A stretch of 64,000 nt of DNA from Mixophyes australis (Eukaryota; Chordata; Amphibia; Anura; Limnodynastidae). The stretch spans positions 317,377,706 through 317,441,705 of the forward strand of contig JAVHZZ010000004.1 in NCBI GenBank assembly GCA_036250195.1, in the 5' to 3' direction. The position numbers and the translations under genes were made by a program. The first letter of the stretch is position 1. Each line of letters opens with the position of its first letter. The notes beneath the pieces are model-generated. The model made no database searches. It was given only the letters and a program-made list of their open reading frames with translations, and was not told the origin of the DNA. Shown here one piece after another: positions 36,572 through 48,809 of this stretch.

Positions 36572-37250
36572 GTTAGATCAGGGGCCCAGATGTACAGAAG
36601 AAAAGAGAGGAGTGAAATAGGGAGGGGAGTGGGAAGTGAGAGGGAGGAGTGAGGAGGAGGAAGAATATGGAAAGGTTGGATATGGGATGCAGGGGGATAA
36701 AGGGAGGGGACAGAAGTGAAAGAGGAGTAAATCATGATAAAGCTAGAGAAGGTGTGGAATAGACAGTTGAAAGAATTCAGAAATCAAGAATGGTAAGGGC
36801 TTACAAGTGGAGTGAGGGGAGTAAAATGAAAAGGTAGAAGGAGAGAAAAGAGGAAGAGGAGATGTAAAGTATGAGTCAGGGAATAAGAAGCAGAAAAGGA
36901 CAGCAGAGATACCAGATGGGTGTGTTTAGAAAAAACAGATGAGACAGTGACATCAGGTAAGATTGGAAGGCAATAGTATAACAGAAGGCATAATACAAGG
37001 TGCACTGAGCTGGTTATCCAAGTCCACAGGACAAGAGGGAGGCAGTTCAAAGTTAAGCTAAGTGGAGCAACAGTGTGGATTAAAAGTGGGAATCCAAGCA
37101 GCATAAGAGGAATCACCAAGTCATAATACTGCAGCAGGCCTGAATAAGTGTGAGAAACAGTTCAGCAGGGAGTGTCCAGGAAGTTAGCAATCCAGGTGGT
37201 GAAAGATATCAGAGCTCAGGGCTGATTGTGGAATTTTGTCCTCATGGAGC

Positions 37251-38050
37251 AGTGTAAAAGGTTCCCCTCCTGTTCTCCTCTCTTGTATATCTCTAACTGT
37301 ACTAGTTAATACACTTGTAAGAGTTTCACTTAGAAGAATCTTCACTAGCTAACAGCCTACAGGCTTCAACAACCTAACACTGCTGTTTAAATAGGTTCAA
37401 ATAGCCATGTGACCACTTTCATGAGTTAACCCCCACTAATCACACACTACAAACAAAGTAATAAAATTCTTAAACAAATAAATAAAGGGTAATCATACCA
37501 TAGGACTACAATATCTGCACAATTGATCTTTTACAGATAGCTTGAGCAGAAGTAGAATGAGATATTTACCATAGGACTACAATATCTGCACAATTGATCT
37601 TTTACAGATTGCTTGAGCAGAAGTAGAATGAGATATTTACCTGTGGATGAGAGAGAGGAGAGATTAGAATACTCAAATAATACACTCTTGTCAGATGTAG
37701 AATATCTCTTGTATATCTCTAACTGTACTAGTTAATACACTTGTAAGAATTTTACTTAGAAGAATCTTCACTAGCTAACAGCCTACGAAAAAAACTCAGC
37801 TCCGGCACCCAGCGTGTTCCCAGCGTGTCCCCAGTGTGAGACAGGACTGTTATATTTAGACAACACAAACTATTGATGGCTGAGAGTTTGGATGGTCATT
37901 TGCCCTGTATGTATGTGAATCTGCAATAACGATCTGCAATCACAATCTGCACCAGCTGTAGCCAGAGATCCGAATTGGAGTTTCAGCTACTTCCAATACT
38001 ACACTGGAGACTTGCAGGATCGTGAGTACTGTATTGTGCCTGCCGGGCTG
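37251..38050. repeat. Unclassified block with two nested direct repeats
   Basis: An 80-bp sequence starting TCTTGTATATCTCTAACTG occurs at 37281-37360 and 37707-37786. Between them a 71-bp unit (ACCATAGGACTACAATATC...) is tandemly duplicated at 37497-37567 and 37568-37638. The layout could be remains of an LTR or the 5' region of the neighbouring L2; not resolved. Confidence 0.7.
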
Positions 38051-38087
38051 TGGGTTCTACTTTGAGAGGGAAATCAACATAGAAAGC

Positions 38088-38602
38088 AGCAGAATGAGAA
38101 CCTTAAAAACCGAGAGAGAAGAAATAACCTTCGTATCCGGCATATCCCAGAGGACATTGAGGCACATTTATTGGAACCTTATCTGCTCCGTCTCTTTATC
38201 CACTTGGTCCCCTCCCTCTCTGAGTCCCAGATTCAGATAGAGAGGGCCCACAGAGCCCCTCGGCCTAAACCTAAAGACTCGTCCCCAAACTAGAGATGTC
38301 ACCCTGAAACTTCTTTCTTTTAAAATTAAGGAAAAGATCACAATGAGCACCAGGAACTCTAACTTCATCTTTTTTGAAGGCTCCAAGTTACAAATATTTC
38401 AGGACTTAGCTCCATCTACAGTTGCTAAGAGGAGAGACCTTAAAGAAATCACAGTCGCTCTGAGGGGCCAAGGTTACAAATACCGTTGGGGATTCCCCTT
38501 CCGCTTGGTGGTGTTGATGGAGGGACGCCCAATGTCCATTAGAACACTGGAAGAAGGCCGTCATTTCTTACACCAACTTCAGATCCGAATGTCTAGCTCC
38601 TG
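38088..38602 (+). pseudogene. L1 ORF1 (RNA-binding protein), C-terminal part
   Basis: ENLKNRERRNNLRIRHIPED begins at about 38092 (end of the coiled coil and start of the RRM), followed by SESQIQIERAHRAPRPKPKD near 38230. After a frame change, 38343-38603 encodes SKLQIFQDLAPSTVAKRR and YKYRWGFPFRLVVLMEGRP, the C-terminal domain of fish/frog L1 ORF1. ORF1p coats the element RNA. A stop near 38290 and at least one frameshift interrupt it. Confidence 0.8.
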
Positions 38603-39409
38603 AGGATGAGGCTTCAAACTCACATCCTGCCTGACTTCGATAATAGCTATGCTTTAACTTGCCATTTCTTTCAGGAATAATTGATCTCTGGCTGTGTTTC
38701 AAGAGGCTCATGCTTTCTTTTTCTTTTTTGCTGAATTGTCAGATTATAATGCATAGTTAGAATTGCCCCTGCATGGGGGTCATTATATTCTATTGTTATT
38801 GTTATGGATATCTTTTGCCCTCTCACTCTGGTTTGAAATTTTCTGGTGGCAGTGAGGGAACTTGGGTGCACCTTTCGTACTGTTCAGAGATATTCCCCAA
38901 CATAGTTGAGCGTTCAGCAGCGTTCGCCGGGCCTTTTTAATCCCAGAGTGAGTGCACAGTTTTTCTTATCTGACTAGTTACCCTTTGATTAGTTTGCTGT
39001 GTTTCTTGATTTTATACTTACTTTATCCTAATAATCACAATGTTATCCTTTTTTTTCTCATATTCAAATGCTCTGGACGGTGGCAGCTGCCTAAGGCCGC
39101 TGCCACTCCCAGCCTCACTCACCCTCAACAGAATGGGACTGCCATTGTCAGTACTAGTTAAAAGATAACACCTTTTCACCTGCTTTAAGAGCGGTTAAAA
39201 GTCCCGAACTCGAGCCTTCCCTCCCTGGGGCTCCCAACAATTAGCGGACTTCCCACAACAGGGAACCTCTGACTGCTTCCCACCCCCCCTCACCACCCTC
39301 TAATTACCCCCTCCTTCCTCCCCACTCTGAACCATTCCCAGGTTTATTTATTTAGAACAACCACGTCTAGTTCATTCATACTACTCCCTACTTAATTATT
39401 GCTTAAGAA

Positions 39410-42400
39410 ATGCCTTTCACTGTTTTATCTATGAATGTCAATGGGTTAAATACTCCCCAAAAGAGGTCACTTTTGCACTCTTATATTAACAAGTACCATG
39501 CTGATATTGTTTACCTGCAGGAGACTCACCTAAAGAAGGATCACCACACCTCGCTGTCCTCCAAGAAGTACCGCACAGTCTACTATTCTAACTACAACTC
39601 CAAACGTCACGGGGTTCCCTTCATAGTATCCAAGACAATCGCATACACAGAGGGCCGCTTTCTCATTATATTAGGCAAGATTGGCCCTATACCGATAACT
39701 CTGATGACAGCTTACGCCCCTAACACGGGTCATTCTTATTTTTTTCACACTATATTTTGCGAACTTCATTCCCATCGCTCGGGTAGGATGTTGTTGGGAG
39801 GCGATTTTAACACAATACTTTCCCAAACCCTAGATCGCTCAGATGGGCCATCATCACGGGCCCATACACCAGGCTCTAAATCCCTAAACAAAGATGTTGT
39901 AGAGGCGGGTTTGTTTGATTCATGGAGGGCCACATTCCCCTCTGCAAGAGATTATACTTTTAACTCTCATCCCCACGACTCATTTACGAGAATTGATATG
40001 ATTTTATGCTGTCCACATCTAATGTAGTCATTGATCTCAGCTGATATTCATCCCAATCACTGGTCTGACCATTGGGCAACCAAGGCTACTTTTGATTTTG
40101 CTTCCACTGGAGGAGTGGGGGCTACTTGGAAATTGAATGGAGCTCTTCTTAGGCTCCCACACTTTCAAAACCTTTTGAATGACAAATTGGATGAATACTT
40201 TGAGATTAATACTACAGAGGATGTACGCTTCCCCACTACGTGGTAGGCACACAAAACAGTTATCCATGGGTAGATCATTAAATTTGCATCAATCCTTAAA
40301 AAACAGCGGATGGCGCAGATTGACTTACAATCTTCACAGATCCTCGCACTTTGAAACACAACATAAACAAACACACTCTGCCCAGTTGTTAACTCAACTA
40401 ACTAAATTGCGTGGGAGGCTCAGTCATCTTATAGCCGAAAAGATTGAAAAGAGCCTTCGATGAGTAGGTCAGAGGTTTAATGAAAAAAGTAATAAAGCAG
40501 ACTCACTGTTGGCAAATAGTCTTAAAGCCAAAAGGGCATCTCAAGCAATTAACGGCATCCGGGATCCAAGGGGCAAGTTGTCCCCTTTTGTTCCTTCTAT
40601 GAGGCTCTATACAACCTTACAACCCAGGGGGAGGTCAATTCAGGTAATTCTGTCAATTATTTCCGCTCCTGCCATCTCCCGACTTTAAGCATGTCTAAAG
40701 TGGAGGATTTGTCTGCGGAAATAACCGAAGAAGAGGTTAACTGTGCCCTTAGTTCACAGAAGCCTTTTAAAGCGCCAGGCCCAGATGGTTTCACTATGGC
40801 CTATTACAAAACATTTGCCCCCGAGCTACTTCCCAAACTCGATACTCTATTCAACGCGATACTACATGGTGACACTTTTCACCCTGACTCAACCTCGTCC
40901 ACTATTATAGTTTTACCTAAACCGGGAAAGGATCACACCGTTTGCACAAATTATCGTCCTATTTCCCTCCTTAACACAGAGAAAATCCTAGCCAATAGAC
41001 TGAATGGAGTTCTGGCCGATCTCATAGACCCTGACCAGGTGGGATTTATCCCTAACAGACAGGCACCTGATAACACTCGCAGAGTAATAGCCTTAGTTCA
41101 TCATGTCAATTCAAGCAAACTCCCCTCGCTGCTTTTGGCGTTTGACGTGGAGAAAGCATTTGATAGGGTTTGTTGGCCCTTTATGTTCTCTGCGCTAGAG
41201 GCTTTTAGTCTCCAAGGACATTTCTTACAAGCCATATCGGCATTATACTCTAATCCCACCTCACGGGTTCTGACCAACGACCAGGCTCTAGTCATATTCA
41301 ACTACACAATAGGACAAGACAAGGCTGCCCGCTGTCCTCACTGCTGTTTGCTTTATGCATTGAACCTCTGGTAGCCAAAATACGCAGCAATCCTGACATA
41401 ACTGGTATCTCCCTGGGTGCTGAACAATATAAAATTTCCCTCTTTGCAGACGATGCATTACTAACTTTGACAAACCCAATGGTTTCGCTCCCAAATCTAA
41501 TGTTAGAACTCGAACATTTTGGCAAGCTATCGGGTTATAAAATTAATGACTCTAAATCCGAGGCATTGCCGCTTCATATTCCACGTATCGCTAGAGAAGC
41601 TCTCCAACAGTCCTATACCTTTCAGTGGTGACCCCACTTAGATATCTGGGGATAAATATCACTAAACACTTCTCTGGACTTTACAAATCAAACTATCTAC
41701 CTCTACTAACAAACATTCAACAAGACTTATCCAAATGGGAACCCATGTACATCCCTTGTGTAGGCAGAATTCAGGTAATCAAGATGAACATCCTTCCCCA
41801 CCTACTTTATTTATTTCAGACACCCCCAGTACCAATCCCTCATAAAATTGTAATAACGCTTCAATCAACCTGCAACCGGTTTATATGGCAGGGAAAGAAA
41901 CCCAGATTAAGTAAGACCTTGTTGGCTAAGCCCAAAGAGGCAGGAGGCCTAGGCCTTCCGTTATTACACAAATACTACCTGACCGTGCAGTTGAGTTATA
42001 TTCTCTCATGGCACCTCAACCCAGGCCTTAAAAAATGGGTGAACATTGAAAATGCTCTGTCACCGATCGCACCCGTGCATCACCTACCATGGCTTCCCTG
42101 CCGCGGCATACTCTTGCCCCTCCATATCTTTTATGCTAAAAACCTGGGACCTGGCCAACAAAAGATATAGTCTGGCACCTTACCCGTCTCCCTTGACACC
42201 TATCTGGACTCACTCACTTTTTTAACCAGGTAGGTCAGAAGCGACAGCCAGCTGGTGGAGGAGGCATAAAATGGAGAGTTTCCTACATATTGTGGGGGAA
42301 ACCGCTCCAGCCTCATACGAAGAAATTCAGAATAAATGCCCCCTGCACCCCTCGGCACATTTCCAATATATACAAATTCGGATCTTTATACCATCACAAG

Positions 42401-43104
42401 CCAGATCCACCTGATTGCGTAAAATCTGCTCATTCAAACAGCATTGTATGTACTCCGCGGGTTGTAGAGGCAATATTTCAATTATGTACCGCATGCTTAC
42501 AGCCCCTCTAGACCAAACTCCTGTACCTCACGAGGAGGCTTGGCAATGCGATCTGGGGATATCATTGGACAGTGAGGAGTGGTCTATTATCCGATCAAGA
42601 ATTGCAAATGCAGGTAAACAAAAAAATTGTTAAAAAATGTATTCGCGTTGGTACCTAGATCCAGAAAAACTGCATCGTATGTACCCACCTGTATCTGATT
42701 GTTGCTGGCGCCTATGCTGGGCCAAAGGAAGTTTTTTGCACATTTGGTGGGAATGCCCTGTCATCCAAACTTTTTGGGATCTTACTCTGGCTATTGTACA
42801 CAAGGTAACTGGTATCAGGGTCACCAAGGTACCGCCTCAGTTTTTGCTAAATCAATCTATTCCTGATATAGGCAGGGCAGAAAATTGTCTAATTGCTCAT
42901 GTCTATCAGGCGTCCAAGTTACTTATTGCGAGAGCATGGAAGCAACCTTCCACTCCTTTTAAAACAGAGCTGCTTAATCGTATTTGGTTTATCTACTCTA
43001 TGGAACATTTCGCCGCCCTACTGAATAACTCTGTTCCCAAATTTTGGGAAGTTTGGACACCGTGGTTCAACTGGCAACAATCTCCTGTTCCGGGAAATAG
43101 TTGA
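39410..43104 (+). pseudogene. L1 ORF2 (endonuclease and reverse transcriptase)
   Basis: ORF starts MPFTVLSMNVNGLNTPQKR at 39410; the endonuclease continues with VYLQETHLKKD, TAYAPNTGHS and LLGGDFNTILSQ, then a stop at 40025-40027 just before SDHWATKA. RT lies at 40691-41374 ([45 protein letters not shown]) and, after a frameshift near 41310, SLFADDALLTL near 41440. Regions 41625-42170 and 42637-43104 are the C-terminal part, with a WWECPVIQTFWD segment. Catalytic residues are present but the frame is broken at least four times. About the usual L1 ORF2 length. Confidence 0.9.
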
Positions 43105-43751
43105 TTGAAAAACCTAACCTAACCTTACACCCACTCCCCTCCTCCCCGTTCCTTTAATAACCAACAAAAAAACACCGCTATACCATAAATGTTTTCTAGT
43201 TTTAACAATTAGCAGAATATCCCCTTTTTTCTTTAGTGACATTGTGGCTATATTTGATAACTGTTATTTTGACTCTCTGTATTAACAGCTATTTGTTATT
43301 AGCTCACCTGAAAGTGTGTTCACTCATCTATCTTTGCGGTTTCAAAACAAAATTTTTTTTTAAAAAAAAGAACACATTGAGAGGCAAGGATCTAACCAGT
43401 ACAGTGGGGTGAAGATATCCTGATTCACATCAGTCTTGCTGTTTTCTTACTTGTTACGTTGTGGGCCAGCAAGTGGAGGGGTAATTCCCTGTACATTGCA
43501 TGCAATAAGCTGACCTTTTATCAAGACCATAGCAAATACTGACATCTAGTGGAGATTCTGTAAATTGCTGCTATATCTTTGTATTTCCAATTACATAAGC
43601 TGGGACTTGTTCTCAAACTCCTCAACAGGTGTTAAGATCCTCTAAGTGAAAAGCTATTTCAAATATGTAAGAGACTGAGGGCGATGGTCTCTGTTTATCT
43701 ACCACATCTATATTCAACAGTGCAATATTGCGTATATTAATGCTACTAAAG

Positions 43752-45000
43752 ATGGAAAAATATATGAGTACTCCCTCTTCTTCGGCTAAACTGCAGCGAT
43801 CTAAGCCTGAAAAGAAAAAAGGTGAAAATACCACCACTGTGTCAGGACGAGGGAAGAATGGAGCCCAGGTCGAGCCTAATTCTGACATGGACATACCGAT
43901 ATCTAACACACATCAAAAAGAGGTAACGGACTCGGGTCCAGAGGCTGCACCTTTATCGTATGCTGAAGTGGTGAGGGCTATATGTGAAACCATGGAACCT
44001 TTGTTACAATCACAAGCGAACAAATTTTGCGGATGCCATTAGAGAAGTATCAGATCAATTAGTGACCACAAAAAAGTGGTAGTCAACGAACAACGGATAG
44101 GAGAGCATATGCAAGATATCTCTACCTTGCAGCAAGAAATCATCACGTTACGCAAGACACAAAGACAAATGCTGAATAAGATCGATGACCTTGAAAATAG
44201 GTCCCGTCGCAATAACCATTGTCTAGTTGGTCTCCCGGAAACTATTAAAGGCCAAGCCTTGACTCAATTTCTCATGTCTGATCTACCATCTTTGCTAAAT
44301 ATTTCAGAAAACCTGAAAGGACTAGAAATTGAAAGGGCACATGGCCTTGGTCCAAACAGAGAAAACCTGGACAAAAGACCTTGCACAGTCATGTTCAAGT
44401 GTTTAAATTTTATTCACAAAGTCAAGATTTGGGGGTAAATGTATCATACCCCGGTTTCTTCAACTCCCGCGAGTTTGGCAAGATGACAGCTAAAATTTAA
44501 AGCGGCGCTGCCTTGTAAAGGGAAACTTGCCTTTACAAGGCAGTGCCGCTTTAAATTTTAGCTGTCATCTCGCCGAACTCGTGGGAGTTGAAGAAACCGG
44601 GGTATGATACATTTACCCCTTGGTCGGCAGCAAAACAGAAGGGGGAAATTTTGTGGCAGGACAGGCAATTATTGTTGTTTCAAGACTATTCCACGGAAGT
44701 GTCTAGAGCCAGGAAGGAGATGACACCGGTCTGCACGCGCCTTTTAAAAGAGGGACAAAATTTGCACTTTTGTATCCAGCGAAATTGCGTCTGTTTCAGG
44801 GAACAGATATACGCGACTTTAACACCGCCGAAGACGCACAGGTTTACCTTGACGAGGAGAACTCTGAAAGATTCCTTCCATTATACATCCAAATCAAACG
44901 GGTTTTATATGGGGGCGGAATTCAATATCAATCAGAAAGGTTATTACGGTACTTCAGTCGGAATGGGAGGTCGAGGGAGAGGACCCCACATTATTGCTTT
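43752..45000 (+). pseudogene. L1 ORF1, interrupted by MITE
   Basis: Starts at 43752 (MEKYMSTPSSSAKLQRS), a typical frog L1 ORF1 N-terminus. After frameshifts near 44025 and 44072 it continues VVNEQRIGEHMQDISTLQQE (coiled coil) and KIDDLENRSRRNNHCLVGLP (RRM start), ending at 44431 where the MITE enters. The C-terminal domain resumes at 44623: ILWQDRQLLLFQDYSTEVSR, then in another frame YPAKLRLFQGTDIRDFN. It is duplicated again at 45467-45850. ORF1p is the L1 RNA-binding trimer; this copy cannot be made intact. Confidence 0.82.
44432..44619. mobile_element. Palindromic MITE, TSD TTG, copy in first unit
   Basis: 188 bp, almost a perfect inverted repeat of ~91-bp arms around a short loop (AAACTT-like, near 44525). 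Starts GGGGTAAATGTATCATACC and ends GGTATGATACATTTACCCC. Flanked by TTG at 44429-44431 and 44620-44622. Same terminal family as 28899-30436. Sits in the RRM part of L1 ORF1. Confidence 0.9.
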
Positions 45001-45275
45001 CTTTAGACACCGAAAAGGCCTTTGATATGGTGGAGTGAGATCACCTATATGAAATTCTTTCCAGATTTGGATTTCTTAGGCAGTTTGTAGAAGCCCTTAG
45101 GATGATTTATATGAACCCCTTAGCGGAGATTGTGGTAAATGGACATATCTCCTCACCCTTTTCTATTTGTAGAGGGACACGTCAAGGTTGCCCTCTATCA
45201 CCACTTTTATTTGCAATAGTGCTGGAGCCACTAGCTGTTCAAGTGTTTAAATTTTATTCACAAAGTCAAGATTTG

Positions 45276-45463
45276 GGGGTAAATGTATCATACCCCGGTT
45301 TCTTCAACTCCCGCGAGTTTGGCAAGATGACAGCTAAAATTTAAAGCGGCGCTGCCTTGTAAAGGGAAACTTGCCTTTACAAGGCAGTGCCGCTTTAAAT
45401 TTTAGCTGTCATCTCGCCGAACTCGTGGGAGTTGAAGAAACCGGGGTATGATACATTTACCCC
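45276..45463. mobile_element. Palindromic MITE, duplicated copy
   Basis: Same 188-bp element 844 bp downstream, copied by the tandem duplication rather than by a new transposition; its flanking L1 sequence and TTG are the same. Confidence 0.9.
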
Positions 45464-47888
45464 TTGGTCGGCAGCAAAACAGAAGGGGAAAATTTTGTGG
45501 CAGGACAGGCAATTATTGTTGTTTCAAGACTATTCCACGGAAGTGTCTAGAGCCAGGAAGGAGATGACACCGGTCTGCACGCGCCTTTTAAAAGAGGGAC
45601 AAAATTTGCACTTTTGTATCCAGCGAAATTGCGTCTGTTTCAGGGAACAGATATACGCGACTTTAACACCGCCGAAGACGCACAGGTTTACCTTGACGAG
45701 GAGAACTCTGAAAGATTCCTTCCATTATACATCCAAATCAAACGGGTTTTATATGGGGGCGGAATTCAGTATCAATCAGAAAGGTTATTACGGTACTTCA
45801 GTCGGAATGGGAGGTCGAGGGAGAGGACCCCACATTATTGCTTTCTTTAGACACCGAAAAGGCCTTTGATATGGTGGAGTGAGATCACCTATATGAAATT
45901 CTTTCCAGATTTGGATTTCTTAGGCAGTTTGTAGAAGCCCTTAGGATGATTTATATGAACCCCTTAGCGGAGATTGTGGTAAATGGACATATCTCCTCAC
46001 CCTTTTCTATTTGTAGAGGGACACGTCAAGGTTGCCCTCTATCACCACTTTTATTTGCAATAGTGCTGGAGCCACTAGCTGTTGCCCTTAGGCAGTAAGA
46101 AACATGGAAGTGAAACTGTCACTATTTGCTGATGACATGCTTCTTTTCATATCCAAACCCAAAAACACTGTCCCGGTAATCCTTGATATCATAGAAAAGT
46201 CTAGTTCTTTTCCAGGATACAAGATTAATGTCCACAAGTCAGAAATACTTTATTTAGGTAATCCCCAAGCAAACAAGAGGGTCCAACATGATTTTGGAGT
46301 GTTTCGGGTGGTTAAACCTACGTTTAAATATCTAGGTATACAGGTAGCTTCCTCTCCCCTCCAACTGTATCAATATAACTATACTCCCATCATCAATAAG
46401 ATCCAGACACAGTTGGGTAATTGGAAACACTTGTGAGTATCATTGATGGGAAGAGTAGTAATTATCAAGAACATACTTTTTCCCACACTTACTTTACCCT
46501 GTGTTGATACTCCCTGTGGCGATCAGTAAAAACGATATATCAAAATGCACTGCTTTTTTTAGCCAGTTCATATAGCAACAACGGAAACCGGAAATGGTCA
46601 GATGGAGATTCATATTGGCTAAGAGTAAGGGAGGATTGGGATTTCCTGATATTCATGCTTACAATAGCCATGTTCAGATATATTTCAGATTGGCTGTTGG
46701 GCATAGATCATTTCATAAAGAAGTCTTTGGAAGAGGATTGTTTTTTTCCTTATGTGTCAGCTGCATTACTTCACCTTCCCAAGGCGAAAATAACATCTAA
46801 AAAAAAACTACATAATATTTTGTTCAGGGACACATATAGTAGCCTGCTTAGCAATAAATAAGAAGCTGAAAAATGACTCAAAATATACAAAGTACTTACC
46901 ACTCTGGGGTAAGCCAGAATTTTCTCCTTCACTTGAAAACCAGACTTACAAGTCTTGGAAAGAGAAGGGTACACTGGGGGCAAACCAACACAAAAGCCTA
47001 GCGCACAGAGATATGATAATTAAATCAGTGTACAGTAGGGGTGTGCCAGCGTCTGCAGCCATAGAGATCAGTGAAATCTCAACACAGAGCAGAGACAAGC
47101 AACATACAAATACAGCGCTGACAGCTAGCACACACAAAACCCGCTACGATCCGTGGGGTAAATAAAAACTATTTATTCATAAAAACATGGCAATAATGAA
47201 AGAAATCACTGGCCAGTGAAAACTGCAGTATGACGAGATAAGATGGTAACAAATGCTACAAAATATATATATTATATAAAAATGTCAGAAACAGTAATCG
47301 GTGAAATGGAATAGTAATTATAAGTCACAGTGTCTAAATGACTGGAAAATAAATAAGTCCAGTGACTCGAATTACCACAGTCCTGAGGGAGTGGAAATAG
47401 CGGTGTGGCCACACCAGATATTGTGAACAGTTAAAATCCCTGGGTATAATACAAATTTCTACTCCAATAGGATGATATGAAGAACCTTAAAAATGCAGGT
47501 AAGTGGTAAATAAATGTATAATTACCGTTAGTCCACAAATAGGCTCGGCTTAAAGGAAGTATGTCCCGCTATCTGCAATGAGCGGTTGTAGAATACAGAC
47601 CTGGTTCGCAAGAGTAAATCCCATATAGTGGTCTGCAGGAGCCTAGAGAACACTTGAATCAGCACACTCCATTAAGTCCAATGCTGTACACTGGATTCGA
47701 GTCCGTGGCCCTGGAGGAAACGCTTGAGCTCCTGTGAGTAAGTACCGTGCTGGGACTATAGAAAGTGTTGGTGGACTAAAAAACGGCAAATAACTGAATC
47801 CCGATAACTGTATCTTGATTACACAGATGAATATGGAAACAGCAATAAACTCGCGTGCAGTATAGAGTCCAATGGCACAATGAGGTCT

Positions 47889-47940
47889 CACTCAGCCTGA
47901 CGTGTTTCATCACCTGTAGGTGATTTCATCAGAAGCAGTG
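47889..47940 (-). ncRNA. Type I hammerhead-ribozyme-like motif
   Basis: Minus strand: GCTT, then CTGATGA, an extra A, stem II ATCACC-TACA-GGTGAT (6 perfect pairs), GAAA, then CACGTC followed by AGGC. GCTT pairs with AGGC (with one G-U) as stem I; beyond an internal loop, CAC pairs with GTG. Stem III is at most 2 bp, as reported for minimal Penelope-type ribozymes. Predicted cleavage follows GTC, between plus-strand 47899 and 47898. The extra A after CTGATGA departs from consensus, so activity is uncertain. Confidence 0.5.
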
Positions 47941-48762
47941 TAATTGCTACATTGCAGGTTCTCGTTATATTCCCTCATCCTGATCAATTAGTCAACCGCT
48001 GGTTTAAAAGCTGAAGATAGTCTCATTTAGGACATATGTTTCTCCATTAGGTACAAAGCATTCTCCACTTAGGTCATAGGTATATCGCTTGTACTCTCAT
48101 ATTGATCCTCACACTATTTCCTATGGCAATAGTGGAAGCAGTATCATATTTAGTGTTTCAAAAAACTGAACGGATACAATGGATTATAAACATGCAAATA
48201 ACAGTAGCAAATACATATTACTATTAAACAAAAACAAATCACAGACCCTCACGGATCGTAAATTACAAACCAAATCTTAATCAGAGGTGTAGGAAACAAT
48301 CCCCCATCTCTTATTCTCACACTGACATATATAGATCAACTCTGTAAAAATGAATTAACAAGTTTTACCTGGACATAGTTGAGATGCCAATAAATAGCTA
48401 TCTCATATGGAGTTAAATACTTAGTGGAATGAAATTATCAATAAAGCAATAACATTAGACATTGAGCTCCTATCAGATAACCAAACACCAAAACGCCAAT
48501 ATGAATATAGAGATATCATGGACAGAACTCCATACCACGAAAATTTACACAAAACACGGTATGATAATAGACTGGACATACTTGATCCTTATAACTTATA
48601 TCTAATATATATCTTCAAAATAAAATGTAGTGTTATATGGGTACATTCATTCATAATGTTTTCCAATCTATATCTAAAATATTTAAGGAAAGTCTCATCA
48701 GGTACAGACATAGATGTACCTGATAAATAGTGATATATTGAGAGACAACTAATGCACCCATG

Positions 48763-48768
<6 letters not shown>

Positions 48769-48807
<39 letters not shown>
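48769..48807. repeat. (AT)n microsatellite
   Basis: Uninterrupted AT dinucleotide run of about 39 bases inside the 46984-48925 insertion. Confidence 0.95.

Positions 48808-48809
<2 letters not shown>

Larger units (their letters stand above)
33296..37250 (-). mobile_element. L2-like LINE copy 2, minus strand, longest
   Basis: 3' end at the left: ATTATTAATATC tail and the TCTGCAGCGCCGTACATT block (33298-33355). The minus strand then carries RT, linker and an AP-type endonuclease up to about 36570, and an AG-rich 5' region to about 37250. Motifs match copies 1 and 3. Strand purine bias (GA-rich plus strand) is extreme from 33.5 to 36.9 kb, which makes many spurious frames. Confidence 0.85.
38050..43370 (+). 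mobile_element. L1 LINE copy A, near complete 3' two-thirds
   Basis: Contains the C-terminal part of ORF1, a spacer, and an ORF2 with endonuclease, RT and C-terminal region, all on the plus strand. The 3' UTR ends in an A/T-rich tail near 43340-43370. It is 5'-truncated inside ORF1 near 38050. Multiple stops make it non-functional. Confidence 0.88.
44393..46080 (+). repeat. 844-bp tandem duplication within L1 copy B
   Basis: 44393-45236 and 45237-46080 are near-identical; comparing by eye I saw two substitutions (around 44648/45492 and 44928/45772). Each unit has the palindromic MITE, the ORF1 C-terminus and an RT fragment (RQGCPLSPLLFAIVLEPLA). The junction shows GTT shared at the breakpoints. 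Confidence 0.95.

Noticed and set aside
33828..36735. Many long frames on both strands (up to 291 residues)
   Set aside because: Strong purine/pyrimidine strand bias of the L2 copy gives open frames rich in Ser/Pro/Leu or Glu/Arg/Gly; only the minus-strand L2 text is real.
44588..45869. Two 145-residue frames as a tandem gene pair
   Set aside because: They are frameshifted L1 ORF1 C-termini copied by the 844-bp duplication and read through the MITE end.
46115..46135. CTGATGA near 46118 as a hammerhead
   Set aside because: It is the coding sequence of the L1 FADD box.
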